Assembly: GCA_050185195.1 (NCBI GenBank)
Contig: JBFWZQ010000011.1
Span: forward strand, 47,336-111,335
DNA length: 64,000 nt
Direction: 5' to 3'
Source: CADEFQ01 sp050185195
GTDB lineage: Bacteria > Pseudomonadota > Gammaproteobacteria > Steroidobacterales > Steroidobacteraceae
Part shown: in pieces, positions 33,332 to 44,725 of the stretch
Layout of the letters: every line of letters begins with the position of its first letter
Numbering within the stretch: position 1 is the stretch's first letter
The notes under the pieces: model-generated
What the model saw: only the letters and a program-made list of their open reading frames with translations
Told to the model about the DNA's origin: nothing
Databases searched by the model: none
Made by a program: the position numbers and the translations under genes

Positions 33332-33925
33332 TCAAGACGCCGGGCGATGCCTGCTCCACTCGATGAATGCCGGCAGTTCCATGAGGGGGAGCCGATGGCC
33401 GGGGTCGCCTTCGCCGACGCGGACCAAGCCTATCGTATCCATGAAAGCCAGCTCACCCAGTACGGTCATGGTCGCGAGGAGGGCGGCGGCAAATCGTAAA
33501 TCCTGCGGAACCGGACTACCGCTCTCGAAGTAGACCGCAATGCCCAGGAACCCCAGCTGCGTCGCGTCACGCAATGGTACGAAGCGCAGTTCATCCATGG
33601 AAACCTGCAGTCCATCGAGATCGAGTTCAAACTCTCCGGGCGCCGCGGGCTTGAATGCGACCGGGTCGAGACCCGGGATGTCGGGCCTGCGCAGAAACAG
33701 TTCTTCGACCGATTGGCGATGGTCCGGGTCGCCGTAAGCCGTCACAACGAGCCTGGTCTGGCCGTCGGGAGATTGGGCAATCTCCATGCCGAGCGCATCG
33801 TCATAGGCTGCCAATAGCGCGGCCGCCTCTTCCAGTTTCGAGTCGTGCCCAATAGTGGATTGCTCCGGACGAGCTTTCCACCAGTTCCAGAATGCATTGG
33901 CCCGGCGATCTTGTCGCCAGTTCAT
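33332..33925 (-). CDS. Unknown protein of a short accessory patch
   Basis: I do not recognise this 197-residue protein. It has a hydrophilic N-terminus (NWRQDRRANAFWNWWKARPEQSTIG), a central part rich in Pro and Asp, and a C-terminal end WSRHRPAS. There is no signal peptide or clear membrane helix. It is less GC-rich by eye than its neighbours. Its ATG overlaps the stop of the shortened dihydrofolate-reductase-family gene (ATGA), so they are translated together. It faces the sarcosine-oxidase-like gene. Codon use and position suggest a transferred gene, but this is only an impression. Confidence 0.6.
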   Translation of the reverse strand: MNWRQDRRANAFWNWWKARPEQSTIGHDSKLEEAAALLAAYDDALGMEIAQSPDGQTRLVVTAYGDPDHRQSVEELFLRRPDIPGLDPVAFKPAAPGEFELDLDGLQVSMDELRFVPLRDATQLGFLGIAVYFESGSPVPQDLRFAAALLATMTVLGELAFMDTIGLVRVGEGDPGHRLPLMELPAFIEWSRHRPAS

Positions 33926-34266
33926 CGGACCGTGGCCCGCCGCGCGAGCACGACATGCAGCGCATTCGCCGTCGCGGCGTGTTCGGTGCGCTCGAAACCC
34001 AGCGCGCCGAGATCGATGCCGGCCAACAGCGACTCCCCCGCGCCGAGCAGGGTGGGGATGATCGCGAGGTGCATCTCATCGATCAACCCCGCGCGCAGAT
34101 ACTGGCGGATCGTGGCGACCCCGCCGCCGATGCGCACGTCCTGGCTTCCGGCGGCCTCGAGGGCCCGCTGGAGCGCCGCGTGCATGCCTTCCGTGACGAA
34201 GTGGAAGGTCGTGCCGCCGAAGCCGTCGATGGACACGCTGAACGCGTGCACGCGGATTCTCTGCAT
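33922..34266 (-). CDS. Dihydrofolate-reductase/RibD-C family protein with a large internal deletion
   Basis: The 114-residue product starts with the family's normal N-terminus (IRVHAFSVSIDGFGG) and ends with its normal C-terminal region (DVRIGGGVATIRQYLRAGLIDEMHLAIIPTLLGAGESLLAGIDL). The central part, about 70-90 residues in relatives of roughly 180-210, is missing, with the break directly after DGFGG. The frame stays open and the ribosome site GAAGGAG is good. A real deletion that may have made it non-functional seems likelier than a new short family. It lies 2 bases after the MFS transporter gene. Confidence 0.75.
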   Translation of the reverse strand: MQRIRVHAFSVSIDGFGGTTFHFVTEGMHAALQRALEAAGSQDVRIGGGVATIRQYLRAGLIDEMHLAIIPTLLGAGESLLAGIDLGALGFERTEHAATANALHVVLARRATVR

Positions 34267-34268
34267 GG

Positions 34269-35447
34269 CTACTCCTTCACGCGCAACACGAGGGCGGCGC
34301 CGCAGGCGGCGAGCACGGCACTGTAGCCGAATGCGACGGGTGCACCGAACGCGGTCCACAAGGCGCCGACCATGATGCTCGAGGCGAAGTCGCCGACGCC
34401 GTTGACCGTGGCGAGGGTGCCGAACGCCATGCCGTGCTGGGCAGGCGGCACGAGCGCTGCGCAGAACGAATCCTCCAGCGTTTCTTCGATCGCGACGTAG
34501 ACGCCGCCGAGCGCGAAGACGAGTGCGAGCGTCCACAGGTTCGTCGGCAGCAGCACGATCGCGGCCCCCATGACGGCCGCGAGCAGGTAACCCGCCGCGA
34601 GGATGCGCCGCTTGTCGGCGCGGTCCGCAAGCCAGCCCGCGATCATCGCGAACGCGGCGTAGAGCGCGTTGTGCAGCAGGTAGAGCGCCGCGCCGAGGCT
34701 CGCGGCGGCCGCGGCGCCATAGGCCGGTGTGAGGCCCTGGACCGCCAGCAGGATCAGTAGCGTATGGGCGAAGTCGCCGAGACCGAAGAGGCCCACCGCG
34801 ACGAGGAAGCGGCGAAAGGTCGCCGGCAATGCGCGCAGGCTCGCGCCGAAGCGGATGTGCGACACGGTGATCCGCGCCTGTTCGCGCACTACGAACGCCA
34901 TCAGCGCCGCCGCCGTGAGGCCGGGGATGAGCGTGAGCGCGAACAGCGTCGGGTAGTCGTGACCGGGGAGCGCGAGCAGGGCGAGCGCCGTGGCCGGGCC
35001 GATCACCGCGCCCACCGTGTCCATCATGCGCTCGAAGCCGAAGGCGCGGCCGTAGGTCTCCTTCGTCACGGCCGCGGCGAGCAGCGCCTTGCGCACCGGC
35101 GTGCGCACGCCGCGGCCCAGCCACGCGGCCGAACGCGCGAACAACACGTGCCAGGCGTTGGCGGCGAGCCCGAAGGCCGCGGTGCCGAGTGCGGTCAGCA
35201 CGTAACCCGCCACTGCGATGCCTTTGCGGCGGGGCAGCCGATCGGTGTAGTAGCCCGACCCGAGTTTCGCGAGGCTCGAGAGGCCGTCCGAAACGCCCTC
35301 GATGACGCCGAGCCAGAGCGCCGCCACACCCATCGAGGCGAGAAAGGTCGGCAGCAGGGTGGTCGCGATCTCGTGCGACCAGTCGCTGCAGAGCGAGGCG
35401 AGGCCGATGCCGAGCACGGTGCGGTTGAGCCACGGCGGTGCTCTCAT
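34269..35447 (-). CDS. Major facilitator superfamily transporter
   Basis: The 392-residue protein has about 12 membrane helices. The loop YYTDRLPRRKGI between helices 2 and 3 resembles the MFS signature (G-x-x-x-D-R-x-G-R-R), and RGVRTPVRKAL follows helix 4. The opening LCSDWSHEIATTLLPTFLA is found in a group of MFS proteins annotated as putative drug or sugar transporters. The substrate is not clear. The gene follows the phospholipase-D-like gene by 9 bases on the same strand. Confidence 0.88.
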   Translation of the reverse strand: MRAPPWLNRTVLGIGLASLCSDWSHEIATTLLPTFLASMGVAALWLGVIEGVSDGLSSLAKLGSGYYTDRLPRRKGIAVAGYVLTALGTAAFGLAANAWHVLFARSAAWLGRGVRTPVRKALLAAAVTKETYGRAFGFERMMDTVGAVIGPATALALLALPGHDYPTLFALTLIPGLTAAALMAFVVREQARITVSHIRFGASLRALPATFRRFLVAVGLFGLGDFAHTLLILLAVQGLTPAYGAAAAASLGAALYLLHNALYAAFAMIAGWLADRADKRRILAAGYLLAAVMGAAIVLLPTNLWTLALVFALGGVYVAIEETLEDSFCAALVPPAQHGMAFGTLATVNGVGDFASSIMVGALWTAFGAPVAFGYSAVLAACGAALVLRVKE

Positions 35448-35456
35448 GGCAGCTCC

Positions 35457-36948
35457 TCAGAAGGTCGACAAGCCCGTCGCTTCCATGAACCGGTAGCCCC
35501 AGTAGTGCAACTGCGTGGGGTCGGCGTAGGCGCCGAATTCAGCCGTGTACTCGACGCCCGCGGGCGCGCGGTTGGTCCAGAGGCCATCGAACCACTGCAG
35601 CACGGCGAGCTCGAGCGCCGATTCGCGCGGCGTCTCGACCACCACGTTGGCCTCGAGGTTGTAGTCGCGCAGGTTGCGGCGCGTGAGGTTCGCCGAGCCG
35701 AGCGTCAGCCAGTAGCCCTCGCGCCCCCGGATGGCGACCAGCTTCACGTGGAACTGCTCGCCGTGCGTGCGGTACCAGCGCAGGCGGATCGCGCCCTCGC
35801 TGCCGGCGACGAGTTCCGAGGCGACCGGCCGGTTCGGGATGCCGTTCTTCTCGCGGCCGAAGGCGTCCTTGTTCGGGTCGAGGAGCACCCGCACCGACGC
35901 GCCGCGCTCCGCCGCGTCGCGCAGCGCACGCAGCACGCCGCGGTCCGCGAGATAGAACATCGCGATGTCGATCGCATCACCCGCCGCGCAGGCCTGCAGC
36001 CGCGCCACGACGGCATCGGCGATGGCTTCTTCGGTGACGATGCGGATGCGGCCGGTCGCGGCCGCGGCCGTTGCCTCCGTCGCGGCGCCCATGGCCGCGG
36101 CCGGCACCGGCAACGGCGCGCCCTCCCAGCCGGAAAACCGCGCAATCGCGAGTTCGCTCTCGAGCAGCGGCGCGAGCGCGGGGCCGGTGAGCGTGAGCGC
36201 CACGTTCGAGTGCTGGCTGCTCGCGTCGTGAGGGTTCGCGGAGGTGACGAGGCCGTGCAGCACGCCGCCTTCGCCATCGGCGATCAACAGCTTGCGGTGG
36301 TTCGCCTTGAAGTTCGCGAGCCGCGCCCAGGCACCGAGCGACACGCCACCCGCTGCTGCATCGAACGGGTTCGGCCAGTCGCCCGGCCCGCCGTGCGCCC
36401 ACCACGCGATGGCGAGGCGCCAGAGCGCGGAGTACGCGGGGTTCGAGTCGCGCAGGCGATCGAGGTCCGTGACGACCGCTTCGACGCCGGCAGCGCGCAA
36501 TGTTTCGATCTCGGGCGAGGGCTCGCCGCCATAGACGTCGTTGATCGGGTCGGTGATGAGCAGGACGCGAAACCGCGGGTCCGCGCGCCGCTTGTCGAGC
36601 AGCAGGCGGGTGAGCTCGGCCGCGAGCGGGCGATGCACCGGCGCAGCCGTGTTGGCGCCGCGATGTTCGTTGAAGAGGAACATGTCGAGCACGACGAAGT
36701 GCTGCGCGGCCGCGATCATCCTGAACGCCGCATCGAAGATCTGCTGGTCGATGATCGGGTGGCCGTAGCCGTCGGCCGCGGTGATGTCGCGCAGGAAACG
36801 CACGTCGCCCTCGTGCAGCGCGCTCCATGCACCGTTGACGACGACGCCTTCCGGCATCGGCTTCCAGGTGTTCCACGCGCCGATGAAGACCCAGGCCGCG
36901 AGGAAGCCGCCGCCGAGCCAGCGGGCGATGCGCCGGGCCGTGCTGCGC

Positions 36949-36968
<20 letters not shown>
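35457..36968 (-). CDS. Phospholipase D-like / cardiolipin synthase-like protein
   Basis: The 503-residue protein has one N-terminal membrane helix (about 20-35) and two HKD-type halves. The first active-site motif is intact, HRKLLIAD at 224-231. The second, HVKLVAIR at 407-414, keeps His and Lys but has Arg where Asp is expected, followed by the normal GSANLTRRN. It belongs to a less studied branch of phospholipase D superfamily proteins that often transfer or hydrolyse phosphatidyl groups. The ATG at 36968 overlaps the end of the ABC-F gene by 20 bases. A later start would remove the membrane helix, so the ATG is kept. Confidence 0.8.
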
Positions 36969-38853
<1,885 letters not shown>

Positions 38854-38869
38854 GATGCGGGTACGCGGT

Positions 38870-41356
38870 TCAGGCGGAGAGCCCCGCGGCCGCGGCCGCG
38901 GGCGGGATCATCGCAGCGAACGGCGCGTGGCCGTCCTGCTGCTGTGCCAGCAGAGCGAGCAGCGCCTCGAGCGGCATCGAGTCGCCGAACAGGCGCCCTT
39001 GCCCGTAATAGCAGTGGTGGTCGCGCAGGAATTCGAGCTGCCGCGGGGTCTCGATGCCTTCGGCTATCACGTCCATGCCGAGGCTGCGGCCCATGTCGAT
39101 GATCGTGCGCACGATCGTCGCGTCGCCCGGCTGGTCGGTGACGTTCTGCACGAACGACTGGTCGATCTTGAGCGTGCCGATCGGGAACTGCTGCAAAGCC
39201 GACAGCGACGAATAGCCGGTGCCGAAGTCGTCGATCGACAGGTGCACGCCCATGGCATGCAGTTCCCCGAGCAGGTGCACGGTGCGGCGCGCGTCGGCCA
39301 TCAGGGTCGACTCGGTGATCTCGAGCTCGAACGCCGACGGCGCGACGCCGTGGCGGCGGAACACCGAGCGGCAGCGCACGATGAAGGAGGCCTGGCGCAA
39401 CTGCTTCAGCGACAGGTTGAGGGAGATGCGGCCCGGATCGGCGATCTCGCGGCGCAGCGCGCGGTAGTCGAGGCAGACGCGGTTTAGCACCCACTCGCCG
39501 ATCTCGAGGATCAGGTTCGACTCTTCCGCGAGCGGGATGAACTGGCCGGGCGGGATGTCGCCGTGGCCGGGCAGGCGCCAGCGCAGCAGGCCCTCGGCGC
39601 CGACGATGTGCCCGGTGCGCAGGTCGACCTTCGGCTGGTAGTTGACGATCAGCTCGTCGCGCTCGAGCGCGCGCCGCAGCTTGCTCTTCAGCATCAGGCG
39701 CTCGACCGAGGCCGCGTTCATCTCCGGCGCGTAGAACGCGAAGGTGTTGCCGCCGTTCTGCTTCGAGTAGTACATCGCCGCGTCGGCATTGCGGATCAGG
39801 TCGATCACGTTCTCGGCGTCGCGCGGGCAGAAGGCGATGCCGATGCTCGCGGTCAGGTAGAGCTCGTGCTGGCCGAGCTGGAAGATCTTGCCGATCTCGG
39901 CCAGGATCGTGCGCGCGAGCTGCCCGACCGGGCCGCGATGGTCGGCGTCCCCCGCGAGCGAGTCGATCAGCACCGCGAATTCGTCGCCAGCGAGCCGGCC
40001 GACGACCGAATCCTTCGGCAGCACCCGCGTCAGCCGCTCGGTCAGGATCTCGAGGGTGCGATCGCCCGCGGCGTGGCCGAAGGTGTCGTTGACTTCCTTG
40101 AAATGGTCGACGTCGAGGTACAGCAGCGCCACGGCCTGGCGATTGCGCAGCGCGCGCGCGATCGACTGCTGCAGCAGGTGCTGGAACTGCATGCGGTTCG
40201 GCACTTTCGTCAGCGCGTCGTAGCGGGCGAGGTAACGGATGCGCCGCTCGGCGCGCTTGCGGTCCGTGATGTTGCGCGCCACGAAGATGCTGCCGCGAAA
40301 CTGCGGGTCGTCGGTCGCGATCGGGGAGCCGGTGAGCGCGACCGGGATCGTCTGCCCCTTGCGCGTGCGCACCACGGCCTCGCGTGTCTCGCTCGCGGCC
40401 TGCAGCACGTCGAAATGCTCGCGATCCGGGCCGTCGAGCAGCGAGACGATGCTGCGGCCGTTCAGCTCCTCCTCGCCGTAGCCGAGCAGGCGCTGCGCCG
40501 CGAGGTTCGCGACCCGGATGATGCCCTCGGGCGAGGTGACGAACACCGCGTCGGTCATGCCGGTCAGCACGCTGTTGAGGTAGTTCTTCGTGATCGTCGT
40601 CTGGCGCAGCTTGTGGCGCATGCGTTCGAGCGCCTGCTGCAGCTCGCCGAGTTCGTCGCGGCGCGCGATGTCGGTGGGGCGCGAGAGATCGCCCTGGCCG
40701 ATGCGGTCGGCGGAGCGGATGAGCGCCGTGATCGGCCGCTCGATGCCGCGCGCGGCCCACCAGGCGAGCGCGACGGCGGTGACGAGCCCGATCATCAGCA
40801 CGCCGCCCAGCATGAACAATGCGCGGCGCAGCGTCGCGCGCCCCGCGGCAGCGAGCGGTGCGCCGACTTCGGCCGGCGACGTGTCGTGCGTGGCGAGCGA
40901 GATGCGTGCCGTGCCCAGGGTGCGTGGCGCCGTCGCGCCGGGGAAACCCGGGACCTGCGCGCGGATGGGCTGGGTCGCGCTGCGCTCGATGACCGGCGAC
41001 TCGGCGGTGGGCGCGCGCGCAAGCGAATAGACCGGCTCGCCTTGCGCGTCGAGGATCTCGATGCCGGTGACGGTGGCATCGTCGCCAAACCGGGAGAGCT
41101 GTGCGGCCAGTGCCTTGGGGTCGTCGGCGAGCAGGGCGGGGGCCGCGCTGTCGGCGGCGTGGGCCGCGATCGAGGCCGCGCGCGCCTGCAGTTCCTCGCT
41201 GATCGCACCGCGGTACTCGGTGGTCGCGATCGTCGACAGCAGCCGCGATTCGACCCGCGCGTACCAGAGGAGCAGGCCGCCGAGCAACAACGATGCGGCG
41301 ACCATGGCCACGACGGCGATGGCGACGTACTTCAGCTTGAGGCTGAGGCGGTTCAC
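38870..41356 (-). CDS. Membrane GGDEF-EAL protein with PAS and HAMP domains
   Basis: The 828-residue protein has two membrane helices (10-32 and 179-201) around a periplasmic sensor part, then HAMP (201-253), PAS (about 260-365), GGDEF (about 375-540) and EAL (about 560-810) domains. The cyclase signature is AGDEF (456-460) rather than GGDEF, and the phosphodiesterase opens with EGL (588-590) rather than EAL. The later EAL motifs DDFGTGYSSL and AEGIET are intact. This suggests that phosphodiesterase activity may remain while cyclase activity is uncertain. The start is a GTG; an upstream promoter region of 154 bases separates it from the DsbA-like gene. Confidence 0.92.
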   Translation of the reverse strand: MNRLSLKLKYVAIAVVAMVAASLLLGGLLLWYARVESRLLSTIATTEYRGAISEELQARAASIAAHAADSAAPALLADDPKALAAQLSRFGDDATVTGIEILDAQGEPVYSLARAPTAESPVIERSATQPIRAQVPGFPGATAPRTLGTARISLATHDTSPAEVGAPLAAAGRATLRRALFMLGGVLMIGLVTAVALAWWAARGIERPITALIRSADRIGQGDLSRPTDIARRDELGELQQALERMRHKLRQTTITKNYLNSVLTGMTDAVFVTSPEGIIRVANLAAQRLLGYGEEELNGRSIVSLLDGPDREHFDVLQAASETREAVVRTRKGQTIPVALTGSPIATDDPQFRGSIFVARNITDRKRAERRIRYLARYDALTKVPNRMQFQHLLQQSIARALRNRQAVALLYLDVDHFKEVNDTFGHAAGDRTLEILTERLTRVLPKDSVVGRLAGDEFAVLIDSLAGDADHRGPVGQLARTILAEIGKIFQLGQHELYLTASIGIAFCPRDAENVIDLIRNADAAMYYSKQNGGNTFAFYAPEMNAASVERLMLKSKLRRALERDELIVNYQPKVDLRTGHIVGAEGLLRWRLPGHGDIPPGQFIPLAEESNLILEIGEWVLNRVCLDYRALRREIADPGRISLNLSLKQLRQASFIVRCRSVFRRHGVAPSAFELEITESTLMADARRTVHLLGELHAMGVHLSIDDFGTGYSSLSALQQFPIGTLKIDQSFVQNVTDQPGDATIVRTIIDMGRSLGMDVIAEGIETPRQLEFLRDHHCYYGQGRLFGDSMPLEALLALLAQQQDGHAPFAAMIPPAAAAAGLSA

Positions 41357-41510
41357 GATCTTGCGGCCGGGCGCGGAGGGCGCAGGTCCGGGCGCTTATC
41401 CCTTTGTATTTGCTGAGTCCGGTTATCTTACCCCAGCCCGCGACACGGCCGCTCGGTCGCCCGCGGGGCCCCCCGCGCGCGATGTCGGCTGGCCGCCACA
41501 ATCGCCTAGA

Positions 41511-42164
41511 ATGGCCGAAGGAGGTACGGTGCTCGTCGAAGTGTTTTCGGACACAGTGTGTCCCTGGTGTTATGTCGGCAAGCTGCGTTTCGAGCAGGCG
41601 GTGGCCGCGCGGCCCGATCTTGCCATCGACCTGCGGTGGCTGCCGTTCGAGCTGAACCCCACCCTGGCGGTGGGCGGCGCCGACCGCGCGCAGTACCTGC
41701 GGGAGAAATTCGGCGACGCCAACCGGTTCGCGGACGCGCAGCGCACGCTGCGCACGATCGGTGCCGACCTCGGCATAGACTTCCAGTTCGAGCGCATCAC
41801 GCGCATGCCGAACACGCGCCGTTCCCACGCGCTCATCGCCTGGGCCGGCGGCGCGCAGTCCGACGTGAAGGGCCGCGTGCTGCGTGCCTACTTCAGCGAA
41901 GGGCGCGACATCGGCGACGCGGACGTGCTCGCCTCGATCGCGGCCGATGCGGGACTCGACGCCGCAGCCGCGCGCGTGGCCATCGATGACCCCGCATTGC
42001 ACGCGCAGATCGCCGCGCTCGAAGCGCAGGCGCAATCATGGGGCATTTCGGGCGTGCCTGCGTTCGTGTTCGAGCGCCGCTTCCTCGTCTCGGGCGGCCA
42101 GGAGCCGCAGGTCTTCCTGCAGGTGATGGACCGGATCGCCGCGGAGGGCGCCGCGACCGCATGA
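41511..42164 (+). CDS. DsbA-like (FrmE-type) thiol-disulfide oxidoreductase
   Basis: The 217-residue protein has the thioredoxin-fold motif CPWC at 17-20 in VFSDTVCPWCYVGKL and the C-terminal SWGISGVPAFVFERRF cis-Pro segment. No signal peptide is seen, so it belongs to the cytoplasmic FrmE/2-hydroxychromene-isomerase-like group rather than periplasmic DsbA. ATG at 41511 is used. A GTG 18 bases downstream has AAGGAGGT only 3 bases before it, so the true start is uncertain. It overlaps the peptidase gene by 4 bases. Confidence 0.85.
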   Translation: MAEGGTVLVEVFSDTVCPWCYVGKLRFEQAVAARPDLAIDLRWLPFELNPTLAVGGADRAQYLREKFGDANRFADAQRTLRTIGADLGIDFQFERITRMPNTRRSHALIAWAGGAQSDVKGRVLRAYFSEGRDIGDADVLASIAADAGLDAAAARVAIDDPALHAQIAALEAQAQSWGISGVPAFVFERRFLVSGGQEPQVFLQVMDRIAAEGAATA

Positions 42165-42829
42165 ATGCGCTCGAGCTGACGGGGCGGGTGCGCACGCATG
42201 TCGTCGACGTGCCCGACCTCGGCTGCACGGTGCATCGTGATGTCGTCGCGCCGCTGCGCGCGCTCGCGGCGGCGGCGCGGGCGGAAGCCGGCATCGAACT
42301 CGCCGCCGTGTCCGCCTTTCGCGATTTCGAACGCCAGCGCACGATCTGGAATGCGAAGTGGCGCGGCGAGCGCGCGCTGTTCGATCGCGCGGGGCAGCCG
42401 CTCGAGGTGGGGACGCTCGATACGGACGCACGCATTGACGCGATCCTGGCGTGGTCGGCGCTGCCGGGTGCGAGCCGCCACCACTGGGGCACCGACCTCG
42501 ACGTGATCGATCGCGCGGCGATGCCAGCCGGATACCGGCCGCAACTCGTGCCGCGGGAGTACGCGCCGGGCGGGGTGTTCCAGCGCCTCGACGCCTGGCT
42601 CGCCGCCTCGATGGAGCGTTACGGCTTCTATCGCCCGTATGCCCACGACCTCGGCGGCGTGCAGCCCGAGCCGTGGCACCTGAGCCATGCCGCGACCGCG
42701 CGGCCGGCGTGCGCGGCCCTCACGGTCGAGGTCATGACTGAAGCGATCGGAAGCGCCGAGGTCGAGGGCCGGGCGCGGCTGCTCGAACGGATGGCGGAGA
42801 TCAGGGCGCGTTACGTGCAGGCGCCGTAA
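42161..42829 (+). CDS. M15 family D-alanyl-D-alanine carboxypeptidase-like peptidase
   Basis: The 222-residue protein matches the VanY/peptidase M15 family. Zinc ligands and catalytic residues are in SRHHWGTDLDVID (H107 and D114) and PEPWHLSH (E170, H173). It should trim the D-Ala-D-Ala end of peptidoglycan peptides. There is no clear signal peptide, so its location is uncertain. The ATG overlaps the DsbA-like gene stop. It lies 9 bases before the converging HD-domain gene. Confidence 0.88.
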   Translation: MNALELTGRVRTHVVDVPDLGCTVHRDVVAPLRALAAAARAEAGIELAAVSAFRDFERQRTIWNAKWRGERALFDRAGQPLEVGTLDTDARIDAILAWSALPGASRHHWGTDLDVIDRAAMPAGYRPQLVPREYAPGGVFQRLDAWLAASMERYGFYRPYAHDLGGVQPEPWHLSHAATARPACAALTVEVMTEAIGSAEVEGRARLLERMAEIRARYVQAP

Positions 42830-42838
42830 CGCGCGGCG

Positions 42839-43846
42839 TCAGGCGGACTGCTTCGCCCAGGCCTTGCGGATATATCCCATCGCCAGCCCGCGCGTGGTGC
42901 CGAGCGGATCTTCGCCCGACGCGAAGACGGGCGGATTGCGACGCAGCATGCGCCAGCTTTCGCTGCGCAGCACCTGCGTCAGGAACACAAGGTTGCGGTC
43001 GATCGCTTCCATGTACGGGTTCTTGCCGTCGAACAGCACTTCGAGGTGGCGGTAGGCCGAAGCGAACGCACCATCGAGGCGCTTCATGCGCGTCTCGGCG
43101 ACGAACTGCGGCGTCTGGCGCAGCAGGTCGAGGCCCGAGGCGTATTTCACCTTGCGATCGCCGTTGGTCGACAGCGGCAGCGCGAAGCCGCCCAGCACGA
43201 ACTCGGGGTAGAGGCGATCGCGGCATTTCTCGAGGTAACAGCGGTCGGCCATCTGCGCAATCATGTCCGCGGTGCCGAGCAGGTGGCCGAGCTTGCGGTC
43301 GCGCTCGTCGAACACGACGATCTGGTCGAGCGGCACCTCATAGCCCGTGAAATGGATGATCTGGGTGGCGATCGGCACCCAGTCCGCGAAACCCGCCTTC
43401 GGCAGGTACTGCTCGAGGAAGCGCGCGCCGCGGGCGACATGCGTGGCGGTCAGTTCCGCGCCGCTCTGCGTCACGGTATCGGCGCGCTCGCGCAGGTACC
43501 CGATGTCATGGAACAGCGCGATCAGCAGGCCGATCGTGGCGCGCTCCGCGCCGAGCGCGCGGCCGGATGGCGCCCCGCGCTCGTAGCCGGCGCACAGGCG
43601 CGCCATCGCGAGCGTGACGTCGAGCGTGTGCTGCGTATCGTGATAGACGGTATCGAGCGCGTGGTAGTGCGGGTCGCGACCCAAAAAGGCTTCTTCGAGC
43701 CGGTCGAAGGCGCGCAGCACCGGGTCGAAAGGCGCGCCGGGCCAGGTGGCGGTGAAGAGTTTCTTGATCGCTTCGCAGACGTCGGCCGTCGAACTGACCT
43801 GCACGGTGTTCGTGACGTCGTAGTCGCTGCGTCGGTTCTGCTGCAT
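42839..43846 (-). CDS. HD-domain phosphohydrolase resembling class I cyclic nucleotide phosphodiesterases
   Basis: The 335-residue protein has YHDTQHTLDVTLAM at 68-82 and LFHDIGY at 111-117, close to the YHNxxHxxDV and HDxxH signatures of PDEase I enzymes. The second half (LLGTADMIAQMADRCYLEKC) contains further conserved Asp and the C-terminal helical domain. It likely hydrolyses a cyclic nucleotide or another phosphoester. It lies 96 bases after xthA and faces the M15 gene. Confidence 0.85.
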   Translation of the reverse strand: MQQNRRSDYDVTNTVQVSSTADVCEAIKKLFTATWPGAPFDPVLRAFDRLEEAFLGRDPHYHALDTVYHDTQHTLDVTLAMARLCAGYERGAPSGRALGAERATIGLLIALFHDIGYLRERADTVTQSGAELTATHVARGARFLEQYLPKAGFADWVPIATQIIHFTGYEVPLDQIVVFDERDRKLGHLLGTADMIAQMADRCYLEKCRDRLYPEFVLGGFALPLSTNGDRKVKYASGLDLLRQTPQFVAETRMKRLDGAFASAYRHLEVLFDGKNPYMEAIDRNLVFLTQVLRSESWRMLRRNPPVFASGEDPLGTTRGLAMGYIRKAWAKQSA

Positions 43847-43942
43847 CGAGCGGCCAGGCGGTGATCCTGCCGGAGTCTAGGCCGCGGACCCCGGCACGCG
43901 CCAGCGACGTACCGCACACTTTCCGGCGTTTCGGGGATACGC

Positions 43943-44713
43943 CTATATGTCAAAACCCGCGAGCGCCGGCGTGTGGTCGGACGGGCGCTCGGCGCGGCGC
44001 GGTTCGCGGTCGATCGTGGCGCGCTTGCAGCAGGCGGCGAGCGCATCCGACACGAGCAGCAGGTCGATGCGCAGGCCGTTGTTGCGCCGAAACGCGCCCT
44101 GCCGATAGTCCCACCAGCTGTAGCTGCCCGCGGGCTGCTCGAAGAGGCGAAAGCTGTCCTGCAGCCCGAGCGCGAGCAGGGCGTGCAACGCCGCACGTTC
44201 GGGTTCGCTGACGAGCACCGAACCCGCCCACGCGGCCGGGTCGTGCACGTCACGGTCGTCGGGCGCGATGTTGAAGTCGCCCAGCACGACGATGTTCGGA
44301 TGGCGCGCCACTTCGCCGGCGAGCCAGTCGCGCAGGGCCGCGAGCCAGCGCAGCTTGTAGGCGTACTTGTCGGAGTCGACCGACTGGCCGTTCGGCACGT
44401 AGAGGTTGACGACGCGCACGCCGTCGATCGTCGCCGCGAGCACGCGGCGCTGCGGGTCCTCGAAACCCGGCATGTCGGTGACGACGTCGGCGATCGGTGC
44501 GCGCGCGAGGATCGCCACGCCGTTGTAGGTGCGCTGGCCGCTGAAGGCCACCTGGTAACCGAGCGCCTCGAGTTCGGCGCGCGGAAAGGCGCTGTCCTCG
44601 AGTTTCGTCTCCTGCAGCGCGAGCGTATGGACGGGCTCCGCGGCCAGCCACTCACCGAGCTGCGGCAGGCGCACGCGCAGCGAGTTGACGTTCCAGGTGG
44701 CGATCGTGCGCAT
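43943..44713 (-). CDS. xthA: Exodeoxyribonuclease III
   Basis: The 256-residue protein matches ExoIII/APE1 endonucleases: WNVNSLRVRLPQL, LQETKLED with the catalytic Glu, NLYVPNGQSVDSDKYAYKL, VLGDFNIAPDDRDVHDP, and the C-terminal SDHTPALAGFDI catalytic His. It repairs abasic sites and trims 3' ends in base excision repair. It follows prlC by 12 bases. Confidence 0.95.
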   Translation of the reverse strand: MRTIATWNVNSLRVRLPQLGEWLAAEPVHTLALQETKLEDSAFPRAELEALGYQVAFSGQRTYNGVAILARAPIADVVTDMPGFEDPQRRVLAATIDGVRVVNLYVPNGQSVDSDKYAYKLRWLAALRDWLAGEVARHPNIVVLGDFNIAPDDRDVHDPAAWAGSVLVSEPERAALHALLALGLQDSFRLFEQPAGSYSWWDYRQGAFRRNNGLRIDLLLVSDALAACCKRATIDREPRRAERPSDHTPALAGFDI

Positions 44714-44725
44714 GGCGGGGCGGCC

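Noticed and set aside
41357..41510. Possible c-di-GMP riboswitch upstream of the GGDEF-EAL or DsbA-like gene
   Set aside because: The conserved GEMM core and stem pattern could not be found in the 154-base gap.
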